NCBI GenBank assembly: GCA_003249585.1
Contig: QKIM01000492.1
Coordinates: 1 to 5,190 of the forward strand
Length of the DNA stretch: 5,190 nucleotides
Source of the DNA: Deltaproteobacteria bacterium
GTDB taxonomy: Bacteria; Myxococcota_A; Polyangia; HGW-17
Reading direction: 5' to 3'
Shown here: positions 4,975 to 5,190 of the stretch, one piece after another
Position numbering within the stretch: position 1 is the first letter of the stretch
Layout: each line of letters opens with the position of its first letter
Notes under the pieces: model-generated
Databases searched by the model: none
What the model saw: the letters and a program-made list of their open reading frames with translations, nothing else
What the model was told of the DNA's origin: nothing
Program-made: the position numbers and the translations under genes

Positions 4975-5190
4975 TCAGAAATAGCGCAGCCACAGATAGA
5001 AGGTGGCCACCAGCACGGACTGGATCATGAAGGGGAAGCCCCACTTGAGGAAATGCACAAAGGAGATGTGGAGGCGGTTACGCTCGCCGATCTTGCTGAC
5101 GACCACGTTGGCCGAGGCACCGATGAGGGTCCCGTTCCCGCCCAGGCAGGCGCCCAGGGCCAGGGCCCAGAAGAGGGGGCTGTGTCCGAC
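4975..5190 (-). CDS. C-terminal part of an ArsB/SLC13-type ion transporter (cut by window edge)
   Basis: The last 71 codons of a gene that continues beyond 5190; the stop TGA is at 4975-4977 on the - strand. The fragment reads WALALGACLGGNGTLIGASAN (8-28), the Gly-rich hairpin and Ser/Ala-Asn motif typical of the second half of ArsB/NhaD/SLC13 ion transporters. A short cytoplasmic piece with KIGERNRLHISF follows, then a final membrane helix at about 52-69 (FPFMIQSVLVATFYLWL) ending LRYF. Ion specificity (arsenite, sodium/proton, dicarboxylate, sulfate) cannot be judged from this piece. It converges on the DUF3795 gene and is probably unrelated to it. Confidence 0.8.
   Translation of the reverse strand, partial: VGHSPLFWALALGACLGGNGTLIGASANVVVSKIGERNRLHISFVHFLKWGFPFMIQSVLVATFYLWLRYF

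Overview
The window comes from a high-GC bacterium (clearly above 60% G+C by eye) with AGGAG-type ribosome binding sites and compact operons. The gene content (stand-alone receivers around a soluble REC-histidine kinase, an ECF sigma factor, a Cys-rich DUF3795 protein, a 12-helix-type permease) fits a deltaproteobacterium / Desulfobacterota-like anaerobe. That assignment is an impression from gene types and composition, not a demonstrated placement.

Left third (1-2031, + strand): a three-gene signalling operon. It holds a stand-alone receiver (37-426), a soluble receiver-HisKA-HATPase kinase that starts one base after the previous stop (428-1597), and a second stand-alone receiver (1624-2031). 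All phosphorylation residues are present, but none of the three proteins has a DNA-binding or enzymatic output domain, so the output is presumably a protein partner or a gene outside the window. The two stand-alone receivers share departures from the canonical fold spacing that the kinase's receiver lacks. Codons at the left edge suggest a further upstream gene overlapping the first start as ATGA.

Middle (2032-2347): a 316-bp gap without a gene but full of structure. It contains three near-identical tandem copies of a 29-bp palindromic element at 41-42 bp spacing, a perfect 13-bp-arm GC hairpin followed by a T-run (probable terminator), and a diverged fourth copy of the element just past the stop of the converging cupin gene.

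Right centre (2348-3325, - strand): a MarR-family repressor gene followed by a small cupin gene. The same inverted repeat, AGTTCG-N4-CGAACT, sits in front of both and is the likely MarR operator. In front of marR it lies inside a good sigma70 promoter whose predicted start falls at or next to the marR ATG, so the message may be leaderless.

Divergent from marR (3529-4895, + strand): an ECF-type sigma factor with a C-terminal extension carrying a Cys-x8-Cys-x-Cys group, then a DUF3795 protein with 13 cysteines. The two probably form one unit, and a metal- or redox-linked signal is a reasonable but unproven guess. At the right edge (4975-5190, - strand) is the C-terminal piece of an ArsB/SLC13-type ion transporter, convergent with the DUF3795 gene.
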